Source: an uncultured Opitutia bacterium (GTDB taxonomy: Bacteria; Verrucomicrobiota; Verrucomicrobiia; Opitutales; Coraliomargaritaceae). From it: DNA of 64,000 nucleotides. Location: contig CAKZOI010000022.1 in assembly GCA_937136395.1 (NCBI GenBank), positions 124,001 through 188,000 on the forward strand. Direction: 5' to 3'. Of the stretch, positions 19,688-37,339 are shown piece by piece. Positions within the stretch are counted from its first letter, which is position 1; each line of letters opens with the position of its first letter. Both the position numbers and the translations under genes were made by a program. The notes under the pieces were generated by a model. That model did no database searches. It had not been told where the DNA came from and saw only the letters and a list, made by a program, of their open reading frames with translations.

Positions 19688-20113
19688 ATGTCTAAAAAAA
19701 TCACAGGACAAATTCGTCTACAATTACCAGCGGGCTCCGCAAATCCAGCTCCTCCAGTTGGACCAGCATTGGGTGCGCAAGGTGTAAACATCATGGGCTT
19801 CTGTAAGGAGTTTAATGCCAAGACTAAAGACCAAGCAGGTATGATCCTTCCGGTCGTTATTACAGTCTACGCTGACCGCTCTTTCAGTTTCATCCTCAAG
19901 TCACCACCGGCTGCCGTGCTTCTTAAGAAGGCTGCTGGTATCGCTAAGGGCTCAGGTGTGCCAAACCGTGATAAGGTAGGCACAGTGACTCGCAAGCAAG
20001 TGCTTGAGATCTGCGAAATTAAAAAGAACGACCTTAATGCAACGACTGAAGATGCTGCCTTCCATATCATCGCCGGCACAGCCCGTTCGATGGGACTTGA
20101 GGTCGTCGACTAG
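19688..20113 (+). CDS. rplK: 50S ribosomal protein L11
   Basis: A 141-residue L11. It starts '[41 protein letters not shown]', the proline-rich linker-containing N-domain bound by thiostrepton and involved in RelA activation. The C-terminal RNA-binding domain '[15 protein letters not shown]...[11 protein letters not shown]' binds the 23S GTPase-associated centre. The start is 6 bp after the nusG stop. Confidence 0.98.
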   Translation: MSKKITGQIRLQLPAGSANPAPPVGPALGAQGVNIMGFCKEFNAKTKDQAGMILPVVITVYADRSFSFILKSPPAAVLLKKAAGIAKGSGVPNRDKVGTVTRKQVLEICEIKKNDLNATTEDAAFHIIAGTARSMGLEVVD

Positions 20114-20164
20114 TTTTAACGAAGTCCATTCCGGACTTAATTAACCACAAAAGATATACAAATC

Positions 20165-20866
20165 ATGGCCACCCAGCAAATAAAGGGAAGCAAGCGCTAC
20201 CGTGCGGCAGTCGAAATGGCTGACCTCACGAAGACCTATTCGGTCGAAGAAGCGTCTGCGTTATTAAACAAACTACCTAAGGCGAAGTTCGACGAAACAG
20301 TTGAAATTTACGCTCATCTCACGGTGGATCCTCGTAAGAGCGATCAGATGGTTCGCGGCACTCTCCAGCTCCCACACGGTAGCGGTAAGACTGTGCGCGT
20401 TATCGTATTCACCGAAAATCCAGCCGAAGCTCTCGAAGCAGGCGCGGATGAAGCCGGTCTCGACGAATTGATCGAGAAAGTTACAGGCGGGTGGATCGAC
20501 TTCGATGTCGCGATCTCCACAACCAGTGCAATGAAGAGCGTCCGTAAGGTAGCTCGTGTGCTTGGACCCCGTGGGTTGATGCCAAATCCAAAGTCTGGCA
20601 CAGTTACCGACGACGTCGCAGAAGGGATCAAGCTTGTGAAAGCAGGTCGCGTTGAGTTCAAAATGGACAAGACTGCAAACGTCGCTGTCGTCATCGGCAA
20701 GCGCTCTTTCACTGCTGAGCAAATTCAGGAAAATGCGGAAGCTGCTATCAAGGCGCTTCTAGATGCACAACCTGACAGCCACAAGGGTAAGTTCATCAAG
20801 GGCCTCTCCGTGAGTGCTACAATGAGCCCAGGTATCAGCATTGATGCTGCTCCTTATAACAAATAA
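20165..20866 (+). CDS. rplA: 50S ribosomal protein L1
   Basis: A 233-residue L1 of the ribosomal L1 stalk, with the signature 'DVAISTTSAMKSVRKVARVLGPRGLMPNPKSGTVT'. In many bacteria L1 also represses its own operon by binding the leader of rplK-rplA. I did not identify a clear L1 site here. It follows rplK by 51 bp. Confidence 0.98.
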   Translation: MATQQIKGSKRYRAAVEMADLTKTYSVEEASALLNKLPKAKFDETVEIYAHLTVDPRKSDQMVRGTLQLPHGSGKTVRVIVFTENPAEALEAGADEAGLDELIEKVTGGWIDFDVAISTTSAMKSVRKVARVLGPRGLMPNPKSGTVTDDVAEGIKLVKAGRVEFKMDKTANVAVVIGKRSFTAEQIQENAEAAIKALLDAQPDSHKGKFIKGLSVSATMSPGISIDAAPYNK

Positions 20867-20884
20867 TACGGAGGCTTACATACA

Positions 20885-21403
20885 ATGAGACCAGAAAAAC
20901 AATATCTCGTCGAAGAGGTAAATACACACCTCGAGAAGTCCGACTACGTATATCTAACGAATTACGAGCGCATCACTGTTGAGGAAATTGCTGAGCTTCG
21001 CGCACAGCTTTCTGAGCATGATGCAGAGTTTCACGTTATCAAAAACAGCATTTTCGGTGTCGCAGCCGCTGCTAAGGATCTCCCAGATTTGGGTGAGCAC
21101 CTTTCCGGTCAAACAGCGATCGTCGTCGGTGGAGACAATCCATCCGGTGTAGCTAAGTTGATTGGTGAATTCTTTAAGAAGAAGCAAAAGGTCGAAATGA
21201 AGGCCGGCATCCTTAACGAGCGTGCACTCACTAAGGAAGAAATCGAAGCGCTTGCGAAACTTCCAGGCCTCGAATCGCTCCGTGCACAGCTTCTCGGATT
21301 GCTCACACAACCTGCTACTGGCTTCGTTCGCGTCGTCAATGCAGTTCCTCAAGGTCTTGTCAACGTTCTGCAAGCGAAGGTTCGCGCAGAAAACGGCGAG
21401 TAA
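20885..21403 (+). CDS. rplJ: 50S ribosomal protein L10
   Basis: A 172-residue L10, the base of the L7/L12 stalk. It starts 'RPEKQYLVEEVNTHLEKSDYVYLTNYERITVEEIAELRAQL' and ends with the helical spine that anchors L12 dimers ('PATGFVRVVNAVPQGLVNVLQAKVRA'). It starts 18 bp after rplA behind a strong ribosome-binding site (TACGGAGG). A G+C hairpin (21427-21456) separates it from rplL. Confidence 0.98.
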   Translation: MRPEKQYLVEEVNTHLEKSDYVYLTNYERITVEEIAELRAQLSEHDAEFHVIKNSIFGVAAAAKDLPDLGEHLSGQTAIVVGGDNPSGVAKLIGEFFKKKQKVEMKAGILNERALTKEEIEALAKLPGLESLRAQLLGLLTQPATGFVRVVNAVPQGLVNVLQAKVRAENGE

Positions 21404-21426
21404 TCAAACGATACAAAAAAACTTTT

Positions 21427-21456
21427 GGCCGTCGCTTCATGCTTGGAGCGCCGGCC
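21427..21456 (+). promoter_or_regulatory. hairpin between rplJ and rplL
   Basis: GGCCGtCGCT ... AGCGcCGGCC, a 10-bp stem with one mismatch and a 10-nt loop, without a following T-run. It lies in the 148-bp rplJ-rplL gap. It may be an RNA processing or stability element that lets L12 be made in excess over L10; that role is inferred. Confidence 0.5.
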
Positions 21457-21551
21457 ATTTAAACAACAACCATATAAAAATAAGGTTAGGGGGGACAAAC
21501 TCCTTAAATATCCCGAGACTCGGGATGCTAACCATTGAAAGGTAATACATC

Positions 21552-21938
<387 letters not shown>

Positions 21939-21980
21939 TCACGGGAACCCCGAATTATATTCAATTGTTCATACTTTCAC

Positions 21981-22028
21981 AGTTAGGTGAGCTCACTCAA
22001 ATCGGGTGAGCCTCGCCTAGCTGTTTTT
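21981..22028 (+). terminator. attenuator-like hairpin between rplL and rpoB
   Basis: A long stem of AGTTAGGTGAG-CTCACTC with GGGTGAGCCTCGCCTAGCT (several G-U pairs), followed by GTTTTTG, 43 bp after rplL. The position matches the known partial terminator between ribosomal and polymerase genes that lowers rpoBC expression. Confidence 0.7.
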
Positions 22029-22102
22029 GTCTTTCCGCCGATCACGTATCGGCAACCACAGTTTCATCAATCGTCAAATCACCGTCATCCCAGACATCCA
22101 TT

Positions 22103-25885
<3,783 letters not shown>

Positions 25886-25925
25886 GGACACACTTAACCG
25901 ATAATTTTCAAAAAAGGTTTATTTA

Positions 25926-30164
<4,239 letters not shown>

Positions 30165-30187
30165 ACGAACTGACAGTTCATTTTACT

Positions 30188-30217
30188 AAGAGCCGTTCCG
30201 AAAGGGACGGCTCTTTT
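30188..30217 (+). terminator. rho-independent terminator after rpoC
   Basis: AAGAGCCGTTCC-gaaa-GGGACGGCTCTT followed by TT, 24 bp after rpoC: a 12-bp stem with one G-U pair and a GAAA tetraloop. Confidence 0.9.
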
Positions 30218-30255
30218 ACTTTCTAGGTAATGGGTAGCGGCGCGGAGGGACCTCC

Positions 30256-30726
30256 ATGGATTTAGCAATAATATACTTTTCAAAGTTGCGTTACTTTAGT
30301 AGGTTTTCAGATGTGAGAAGGTTTAAGGGTCCACTCTATCATGTATTACGTCGCTTGTGGAATGTGGATGCGCCGAACCCGTATGGGACAGTTGAGTTGG
30401 TAGAGTCGACGGATGAGCCTGAAGTGCCACTGTGTTTGAATTGTCTAACGCCGGATGAGGGACATCAGTGGATATGTCCAGACTGTGGCTGGCCAACCAG
30501 TTTCAACGGGTCACAGATGCCTTACATTCAGCTGTTCTGTCTGGGTGCTTTATTCCGTTCAGGTGTAGATGGCAGTGTGGAGCTGACCCGTTTCAGAACG
30601 ATCGTACTGATTGTGCTCTCGATTCTGTATTATCATATCTTCTCGCCGCTTTATTGGTATCGTCTATCACAAGCCAAGAACGGAAATTACATTCAGGATC
30701 CGAAGATGGATAAACACGAATCGTAG
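30256..30726 (+). CDS. zinc-ribbon membrane protein of unknown function
   Basis: A 156-residue protein. Residues around 60-80 hold two CxxC pairs (CLNC ... CPDC in 'PLCLNCLTPDEGHQWICPDCGWPT'), a zinc ribbon. Residues around 115-135 ('TIVLIVLSILYYHIFSPLYWY') look like one membrane helix, near an earlier hydrophobic stretch (IQLFCLGALF). I do not recognise the family. The ribosome-binding site GGAGGG sits 9 bp before the ATG inside a short self-complementary run (GGAGGGACCTCC). The stop codon TAG is part of a GTAG repeat head. Expression independent of rpoC is likely, given the terminator between them. Confidence 0.75.
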   Translation: MDLAIIYFSKLRYFSRFSDVRRFKGPLYHVLRRLWNVDAPNPYGTVELVESTDEPEVPLCLNCLTPDEGHQWICPDCGWPTSFNGSQMPYIQLFCLGALFRSGVDGSVELTRFRTIVLIVLSILYYHIFSPLYWYRLSQAKNGNYIQDPKMDKHES

Positions 30727-30753
30727 CTGGAGGGCGGACCTCTGTGTTCGCCG
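30723..30753 (+). repeat. GTAG-headed element (family F) at a stop codon
   Basis: It begins GTAGCTGGAGGGCGGACC and ends TTCGCCG. GGCGGA can pair with TTCGCC through one mismatch or wobble. The TAG of GTAG is the stop codon of the gene at 30256-30726. A related layout (AGCTGGAGGG-stem-CCGCC) appears at about 42695-42725. Confidence 0.55.
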
Positions 30754-30870
30754 CTTTTGGTGTGCGAGGGGTACGAGTCACTTTCGATTACGCCATTTCC
30801 CGCTCTGGGCTATAATCCTTAAATCGGCAGTTGGCCTGAATGCATTCTTGTAAGCCGTTAATGGACGTCA

Positions 30871-31003
30871 ATTAACGTTAATCAGAGGCTGCGCCAATTT
30901 GGCTTTGGCTTGTAGAATGGAAATTGGTGGTAAGTTAGGTGTAAGCTAATCATATATAAAGACTTATGCGCTAATAATTGATGTTCATTCACGTTAATTA
31001 ACG
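30871..31003. other. two related 12-bp palindromes in a convergent gap
   Basis: ATTAACGTTAAT at 30871-30882 and CGTTAATTAACG at 30992-31003 are both perfect palindromes built from the same half-sites (CGTTAAT/ATTAACG), 121 bp apart. A third CGTTAAT lies at 30856-30862. They occupy the 415-bp gap (30727-31141) between convergent genes, which otherwise holds only the repeat elements listed separately, so no ordinary promoter is expected here. Confidence 0.5.
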
Positions 31004-31040
31004 ATGCAAAAATCAATTAATATACATGCTGCTCGGCTTG

Positions 31041-31105
31041 GGCCAAATCGTTACCGATTCGGCTACACATTGACACGCCGTAGCCGAATCGGTAACGATT
31101 TGGCC
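31041..31105. repeat. inverted pair of GTAG-headed REP-like hairpins (family A), heads inward
   Basis: The reverse copy is at 31041-31066 and the forward copy at 31080-31105, each GTAGCCGAATCGGTAACGA then TTTGGCC, identical to each other. The GTAG heads face each other across 13 bp. Each folds as CCGAAtCG/CGaTTTGG. Confidence 0.85.
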
Positions 31106-31141
31106 GTTCATTGACGTGGGTATATTCACAATAGTGCTAAA

Positions 31142-32887
31142 TTACATCCGTATATTTCCGCTACCGATCACGCAGTCGTTACACTGTAATGTTAGTTTTC
31201 CATTCTTGAGGTAGGCATTTCCTGATTGAAGATGCACCCAGTCGGCACCGGTCACGGTTATTTGATCTGCTCCGTGATGTAGCTTGGCGGCTACGAATCG
31301 AGGCTGTGTCGGGTGTGTATAATTGAGAACGAAGAGTCCGTTGTCGGGATCACCGATTACGTTTAAGCGCTCCGGGCAGAGGATGCTTTCCCGTTGCCAT
31401 GCTTTGCGTTCACGAAGGAGCGCTTTATACCAAGTGAGACTGCTATGCTCACCTTCGGATTGGGGCGGCAGCTTGGATAGGTAAAAGGCTTCAGGGCTGG
31501 TGGGTGAAATGGCTTCTTCCCAAGAGTGGAGGGGGAATTCCCGGGCGCGGCCTTGTTCGACTGCGGTGCGTAGCTCGGGGGATTCAAAATCGGTGAAGAA
31601 GAGGAATGGACCGTTTGCCGAGAATTCCTCGCCCATGAAAAGCATTGGGGGCGTGGGATAGAGCAGGATGAGCGCGGCGAGGGCGCGTTGCGTGTCGGTT
31701 GTCGTGTATTGATGGATCCGTTTCCCGTAGGGGCTGTTACCTACGATGTCGTGGTTTTGCAGTTGATTGACGCAGCGCTCGATCACGGGTTGAGCTGCGT
31801 CGTGCGGGCGCCGTTCAGCATGACCTTCTTCCGTGCGGTAGTAGAGGCTGCCTTGTTGGAGGGCGGAAAGCAGGTCTTCGGGGCCGTTGTAGTAGCGGGT
31901 GCTGTGCGTGTTGATATGCGTGACAGAGGCTTCGGCCGCGTGGCCAATGTCGTCGGACCAGGGTGCGTGCATGGCTCCGCCGTGCTCTGGTAGAAACTCG
32001 GGCTGGTAAATATTGCTTTCACCGATGGCGTGGATGTGGCGTCCGAGTTTTTTCGAGAGCTTTTGATAGAGCGCACCGACTTCGTTCATAATATGAGTAG
32101 GGCTCGGGTCGTGAATCATGGCGATTGCATCAAAACGAATGCCGTCGAAGTGATAGTGTTCGATCCAGTAGCGAGCGTTCTCAATAAAGAAGGCGCGCAC
32201 TTCGGCGCGACTCATGTCAGGGCAATCACCCCAGGCAGTTGCTTCTTGGTGAAAGTAGGGGCCAAATTGGGCGAGGTAGTTGCCCTCAGGGCCGAGGTGA
32301 TTGTAGACGACGTCCAGGTAAATTGCGAGGCCGCGTGTGTGGCAGGCCTTTACTAAGGTGCAGAGTTCCTCGGGGCAGCCATAGTTGTGATTGGGAGCGA
32401 AGAGTTGCACGCTGTCGTAGCCCCAATTCCATTTGCCGGGGCATTGTGCGAGCGGCATGATTTGCACGGCGTTGATGCCTAGATCGACCAGCTCGTCGAG
32501 TCGCTCCATAGCGCTGAGGTAGGTGCCGCCCTCTGTAAAAGTGCCGATGTGCAGTTCGTAGAAAATCAGTTCCTTGAGCGGGATGCCTTTCCAGCTTGTA
32601 TCGGATGACCAGTCCAGTGTATCGAAGTCGACGGTCATCGAAGGGCCATGCACACCATCGGGTTGAAACAGAGATGCCGGATCCGGGAGAGCCTGTCCGT
32701 TAACTATGTAGTGGTAGCGGGCGTTTGGTGCCGGTTGGTTCAAGCTGAATCGGTGGTAGCCCTTGTTGTCACGCTGCATTTGGTAATCGTGACCGGATTG
32801 CTCGGTGTAAATCCTGAGCTGAACTGCATCGGCATGTGGTGCCCATAGCCTGAACTGCGTGCCTTTCGTAGTGATCTGCGGATACAT
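31142..32887 (-). CDS. treZ: malto-oligosyltrehalose trehalohydrolase-like GH13 enzyme
   Basis: A 581-residue GH13 protein. The start at the ATG of MYPQITTKGTQFRLWAPHADAVQLRIY is preferred over an upstream TTG. An N-terminal CBM48-like domain (about 5-90) is followed by a (beta/alpha)8 barrel from 'FYELHIGTFTEGGTYLSAMERLDELVDLGINAVQIMPLAQCPGKWNWGYDSVQLFAPNHNYG', the TreZ-type signature. Catalytic residues are visible: nucleophile Asp in DGIRFDAI, acid/base Glu in IGESN and Asp in QNHDIVGN. TreZ releases trehalose from maltooligosyl-trehalose made by TreY; no treY lies nearby, so branching or debranching activity remains an alternative. It is flanked by repeat pairs on both sides. Confidence 0.85.
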   Translation of the reverse strand: MYPQITTKGTQFRLWAPHADAVQLRIYTEQSGHDYQMQRDNKGYHRFSLNQPAPNARYHYIVNGQALPDPASLFQPDGVHGPSMTVDFDTLDWSSDTSWKGIPLKELIFYELHIGTFTEGGTYLSAMERLDELVDLGINAVQIMPLAQCPGKWNWGYDSVQLFAPNHNYGCPEELCTLVKACHTRGLAIYLDVVYNHLGPEGNYLAQFGPYFHQEATAWGDCPDMSRAEVRAFFIENARYWIEHYHFDGIRFDAIAMIHDPSPTHIMNEVGALYQKLSKKLGRHIHAIGESNIYQPEFLPEHGGAMHAPWSDDIGHAAEASVTHINTHSTRYYNGPEDLLSALQQGSLYYRTEEGHAERRPHDAAQPVIERCVNQLQNHDIVGNSPYGKRIHQYTTTDTQRALAALILLYPTPPMLFMGEEFSANGPFLFFTDFESPELRTAVEQGRAREFPLHSWEEAISPTSPEAFYLSKLPPQSEGEHSSLTWYKALLRERKAWQRESILCPERLNVIGDPDNGLFVLNYTHPTQPRFVAAKLHHGADQITVTGADWVHLQSGNAYLKNGKLTLQCNDCVIGSGNIRM

Positions 32888-32991
32888 TGAGTCGTAATTT
32901 AGGGGCCGAGGGTGGGGCGTCAATTGTATGCAGGCGGGTTATGTTTTTTCTGGGGTTTGATTTTTAGTCAGGGGGAACCAATTGAGTATTC

Positions 32992-33066
32992 GTAGCCGAA
33001 ACTGGAAAGTTTTGGCAGTGTCATCATACGAACTTCAAGAGGCCAAAGCGTTCCCGCTTCGGCTAC
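32992..33066. repeat. inverted pair of GTAG-headed REP-like hairpins (family A)
   Basis: The forward copy at 32992-33016 (GTAGCCGAAACTGGAAAGTT, then TTGGC) and the reverse copy at 33041-33066 (read as GTAGCCGAAGCGGGAACGC, then TTTGGCC) have heads outward and span 75 bp in total. It lies upstream of treZ. Confidence 0.85.
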
Positions 33067-33120
33067 TCCCTGCACTTTTAATGACACTCTCATTTCTGAT
33101 TTGAGCTGATGTTGTCGGGC

Positions 33121-33144
33121 GGGCGCATCAAGTTGCGCCCCTAC
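33121..33144 (-). repeat. GTAG-headed REP-like element (family C)
   Basis: Read on the minus strand it starts GTAGGGGCGCAACTTGATGC and ends GCCC. It is nearly identical to 7649-7672 with two paired changes (CG to CA, and CG to TG), which keeps the hairpin. Confidence 0.75.
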
Positions 33145-33150
33145 AGACAC

Positions 33151-33185
33151 AAAAAAAGCGACCACCCGAAGTCGGATGGTCACTT
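33151..33185 (-). terminator. rho-independent terminator of the second amt-glnB unit
   Basis: On the minus strand, GTGACCATCC-gacttc-GGGTGGTCGC is followed by seven T residues, 24 bp after the glnB stop. Confidence 0.8.
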
Positions 33186-33209
33186 GGTTTAAATGAACCT
33201 GTTCTCAGC

Positions 33210-33572
<363 letters not shown>

Positions 33573-33623
33573 TTACCAGAGTGTCGATTCTTCGCTCACT
33601 CCAGTGGTTAAAAATCAGTGAGA

Positions 33624-34973
33624 TTACTCTAGTGTATAAGCGGTTTCACCATGTTCAGCTTGGTCTAGACCAGTGATCTCGGTTTCGGCGTCCACGCGTA
33701 AACCGGTAGTGAATTTGCAAACGAATACGATGATCACAGTTGCAATTGCGGACCATGCGATGACCGCTGCCAGTGCAATGACTTGTGTTGTTAATTGTCC
33801 AAGCATGTCATCGACACCGGAACCACCAAAGGCAGCAGTGCCAAAAACAGCAACCAGTAGTGTGCCCATGATGCCGCCGACACCGTGAACGGCGAAGACG
33901 TCGAGCGTATCGTCGATCTTGAGCTTACCTTTTACGATGCCACACATGAAATAGCAGACGACACCAGCTAGGAAGCCGAGGAGGATAGCGCCCAATGGGC
34001 CAACATGGCCGGACGCTGGTGTAATGGTCGCGAGACCGGCTACCATACCGGTAACGACTCCGACGAGACCCGGCTTGCCGGTTTTGATCCATTCAATGGT
34101 CATCCAAGTCAAACTAGCAACTGCAGCAGAAATGTGTGTGACGAGCATGGTCATGCCAGCCGCTTCATTTGCCGCGAGTTGACTACCTGCGTTGAAGCCG
34201 AACCAGCCGACCCAAAGCATCGACGCACCAATCATCACCATGCCCGGGCTGTGTGGCACATGCAGTTTCTTTGGGAAACCTTCACGTGGACCTACAAAGT
34301 AGGCGAGCAGTAGTGCAGAGATACCAGCAGTTGCGTGAACAACAATACCGCCGGCGAGGTCGATGGTGCCTTTTTCCATGAGCCAGCCACCACCCCAGAC
34401 CCAGTGAGTCACAGGTGCATAGACGAGAACGAGCCATAGGCCGGTAAAGAGTAGGATCGCCGTGAACTTCATACGCTCCACAAAGGCACCGACGATGAGG
34501 CCAGGCGTGATGATCGCAAACGTCATTTGAAACATGATGAAAACGGTTTCCGGAATGTCACCTGCCATGCTGGCAGTTGTGATGTCTTTAAGCCCGAGGT
34601 GTTCCAAGCCACCAGCCCATGCGCAACCGTCGGCAAATGCGATACTGTAGAGGCCTGCGATCCAGAGAACAGATGCGAGGCAAGCGATCGCAAAGCAGTG
34701 CATGAGCACGGAGAGTAAATTATGCGCACGCACCAAGCCTCCGTAGAAAAGGGCGAGGCCGGGGAGTGTCATGAATAGGACCAAGACGGTCGCGGTGAGC
34801 ATCCATGCGGTATTGCCGGAGCTGAGCGTTGCGGTCTCGACGACGGCCTCGGCAGTAGCGGCTGCCGTAGCGACTGCTTCGGGTGCTTGATCGGCTAGGG
34901 CTTCCTCGGCCGAGAGGGCTCCGGGCGAGCAAATAAACGCCAGGAAGCTGACTATACAGAGTAGTTTCTTCAT
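33624..34973 (-). CDS. amt: ammonium transporter (downstream copy)
   Basis: A 449-residue Amt/Mep/Rh channel with signal-like N-terminus MKKLLCIVSFLAFICSPGALSAEEA and an Ala/Glu-rich spacer, then about eleven membrane helices. Typical segments: 'LPGLALFYGGLVRAHNLLSVLMHCFAIACLASVLW', 'GGIVVHATAGISALLLAYFVGPR' (first pore His), 'MLWVGWFGFNAGSQLAANEAA' and 'VFAVHGVGGIMGTLLVAVF' (second pore His). The cytoplasmic tail ends 'GLDQAEHGETAYTLE', the region contacted by PII. It is separated from the upstream amt-glnB pair by a terminator, so it may have its own promoter, which I could not identify. Confidence 0.95.
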   Translation of the reverse strand: MKKLLCIVSFLAFICSPGALSAEEALADQAPEAVATAAATAEAVVETATLSSGNTAWMLTATVLVLFMTLPGLALFYGGLVRAHNLLSVLMHCFAIACLASVLWIAGLYSIAFADGCAWAGGLEHLGLKDITTASMAGDIPETVFIMFQMTFAIITPGLIVGAFVERMKFTAILLFTGLWLVLVYAPVTHWVWGGGWLMEKGTIDLAGGIVVHATAGISALLLAYFVGPREGFPKKLHVPHSPGMVMIGASMLWVGWFGFNAGSQLAANEAAGMTMLVTHISAAVASLTWMTIEWIKTGKPGLVGVVTGMVAGLATITPASGHVGPLGAILLGFLAGVVCYFMCGIVKGKLKIDDTLDVFAVHGVGGIMGTLLVAVFGTAAFGGSGVDDMLGQLTTQVIALAAVIAWSAIATVIIVFVCKFTTGLRVDAETEITGLDQAEHGETAYTLE

Positions 34974-35108
34974 ATGTGTAGGTAGTTGTTTGTAAAAAGA
35001 CTTCTAGTCTTTGGGTGGCGCATAGCATTTGCAGAGACGGGGCAGCGTCCAGTTCTTTTTTATGAATCAGATTTGGAGTCTTTCTTGAGATGGATTATTT
35101 TGTTCATG

Positions 35109-35143
35109 GATAGTGGATAGTGGATAGTGGATAGTGGATAGTG
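35109..35143. repeat. heptamer tandem repeat (GATAGTG x5)
   Basis: Five perfect head-to-tail copies of GATAGTG between the two amt-glnB units, just downstream of the first terminator. Such a repeat can change copy number by slippage; it is not in a coding frame. Confidence 0.85.
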
Positions 35144-35173
35144 GGCGTTTGGCTTGCCGAGAGTAATGGGCAC

Positions 35174-35203
35174 AAAAAAACGGCCATCCCGAAGGATGGC
35201 CGT
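35174..35203 (-). terminator. rho-independent terminator of the first amt-glnB unit
   Basis: On the minus strand, ACGGCCATCC-ttcg-GGATGGCCGT is followed by seven T residues, about 30 bp after the glnB stop: a 10-bp perfect stem with a UUCG tetraloop. Confidence 0.92.
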
Positions 35204-35233
35204 TGATGTTAAGAGAGTTCTCTTCGGTTTGTC

Positions 35234-35617
<384 letters not shown>

Positions 35618-37012
35618 TTAGCGAGAGCTAGCTCCGAAGTCAGGATAGGCTTCTTGACCGTGTTCACCGATATCGAGACCTTCAGCCTCTTCTTCAGGTG
35701 ATACGCGGACTCCGACAGTGACCTTCAACAGACCGAAGACGATCAGCGAGAAGATGAAGGCGAAAGCGCCGATGGAGAGTGTTCCGATCAATTGGATGCC
35801 GAATCCAGCAGCATCGCTGAAGAGTGCGACGGCAAGCGTGCCGAAAATGCCACAAACACCGTGGACAGAGATTGCACCGACTGGATCGTCGATTTTGATC
35901 TTGTCGAAGAAGATGATGGAGAACACGACGAGCGCACCAGCGATGAGGCCGGTAAGAATTGCGTATGCAGGCATGATAGAGTCAGCACCGGCAGTGATAC
36001 CAACGAGACCCGCTAGGATACCATTGAGTGCCATAGAAAGGTCAGGCTTCTTGAGGAATACCCAAGAAGTGATGATCGAACCGATTGCACCACCAGCAGC
36101 AGCGAGTGCTGTTGTTACGAAAACAAGTGATACGAGGTAAGGATCAGCATTCAAAACGGAACCGCCGTTGAAACCGAACCAACCGAGGAAAAGGAGGAAT
36201 ACACCGATTGTTGCGAGTGGCATGCTGTGGCCAAGGATTGGCTTGATGCGGCCGTCAACATACTTGCCGGCACGTGGTCCAAGGATGATTGCACAAGCAA
36301 GAGCAGCGAAACCACCGAAACCGTGAACTAGAGAGGATCCAGCAAAGTCGTAGAAGCCACGAGCTGACAACCAACCGCCACCCCACTGCCATGAGCCAGT
36401 GATTGGATAAGCGAAAGTTACTAGCAAAGTAGCGAAGATCATGAATGAAGAAAGCTTCACACGTTCAGCAACCGCACCAGAAACGATTGTCGCAGCAGTT
36501 GCCGCGAACATCGCTTGGAAGATGAAGTCTGTATACCATGTGTAGTCAGCGTATGCAGCAGTCATCATGTCGACAGATGCAGGAACGTCGAACCAAGAGC
36601 CCATTGCGAAGACACCCGCAGAACCTTCGGCAAATCCAGGATACATCGCATTGAAGCCCCAGAGTGCGTAGGTGATGATACCCATGCTGATGATGAATAC
36701 ATTCTTAAAGAGAATGTTCACTGTGTTCTTGGACTGGCTGAGGCCAGATTCCACGGTTGCGAAGCCGAGGTGCATGATAAACACCAGTGCGGCAGAAATC
36801 AGTAGCCAAAGGTTACTGATCGTGAAGAAGGCGGCTCCTGGCGTTTCCATAAAGGCGGCATAACCGTCTTCAAATGGAATCGCGTCAGCGACGGCTTCAG
36901 CGGCTTCGGCAGCAGCTTCTACTACCGGAGCATCCTGTGCGCCGAGCGAGCCGGCCATCAGAAACGCTGAGCTACTAAGTAGCAGAGCGAGAAGGAATTT
37001 CTTAATCTTCAT
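35618..37012 (-). CDS. amt: ammonium transporter (upstream copy)
   Basis: A 464-residue Amt channel. The start is chosen at the ATG of MKIKKFLLALLLSSSAFLMAGSLGAQDA, a clear signal peptide, rather than 22 codons upstream. Segments: 'ISAALVFIMHLGFATVESGLSQSKNTVNILFKN', 'DFAGSSLVHGFGGFAALACAIILGPR' (first pore His), 'FLLFLGWFGFNGGSVLN' and 'GAISVHGVCGIFGTLAVALFS' (second pore His). The tail is 'EAEGLDIGEHGQEAYPDF'. Its sequence differs clearly from the second Amt, so the two channels are old paralogues rather than a recent copy. First gene of the unit, with a 97-nt predicted leader from the sigma-54 start. Confidence 0.95.
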   Translation of the reverse strand: MKIKKFLLALLLSSSAFLMAGSLGAQDAPVVEAAAEAAEAVADAIPFEDGYAAFMETPGAAFFTISNLWLLISAALVFIMHLGFATVESGLSQSKNTVNILFKNVFIISMGIITYALWGFNAMYPGFAEGSAGVFAMGSWFDVPASVDMMTAAYADYTWYTDFIFQAMFAATAATIVSGAVAERVKLSSFMIFATLLVTFAYPITGSWQWGGGWLSARGFYDFAGSSLVHGFGGFAALACAIILGPRAGKYVDGRIKPILGHSMPLATIGVFLLFLGWFGFNGGSVLNADPYLVSLVFVTTALAAAGGAIGSIITSWVFLKKPDLSMALNGILAGLVGITAGADSIMPAYAILTGLIAGALVVFSIIFFDKIKIDDPVGAISVHGVCGIFGTLAVALFSDAAGFGIQLIGTLSIGAFAFIFSLIVFGLLKVTVGVRVSPEEEAEGLDIGEHGQEAYPDFGASSR

Positions 37013-37120
37013 TGTATGTATTTTTGTCAGGTTGATTTGTAGGAGTTGAGACCAGTGCTTGTTAGTTGTTTGTAGCAACGGGCTTTAGCTCGCTGATTAA
37101 ATGCGAACTCGACAGATTAA

Positions 37121-37135
37121 GCAGACCGCGTGCCA
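37121..37135 (-). promoter_or_regulatory. sigma-54 (RpoN) promoter for amt-glnB
   Basis: On the minus strand the sequence is TTGGCACG-cggt-CTGCT. It matches TTGGCACG-N4-TTGCW at all but one position, with exact GG-to-GC spacing (12 bp). Predicted transcription start about 37109, pointing at amt (start 37012). Sigma-54 control of ammonium uptake is well known; its use here is inferred. The rest of the 327-bp gap 37013-37339 is A+T-rich and shows nothing else. Confidence 0.7.
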
Positions 37136-37339
37136 ATTTTGATTTTTGCTGATTTGGGCGCTTATTTGTCCGTGTGCTTACAGGGTCGGGCTATGTGTAT
37201 TATTACTTAAGTAATTGCTGTATAATTGTTTGTGGCTTATTCTTATTAGCTTGTTACTTTTTTGCACCTTTTTGAAAAATCACGGAGTAATTGATAAATA
37301 CAATTTGCTTATGCCGATTGATCCGTGAAACTTCGCCTT

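Noticed and set aside
35109-35143. GATAGTG x5 as a CRISPR array
   Set aside because: Units are 7 bp without spacers and no cas gene is present.
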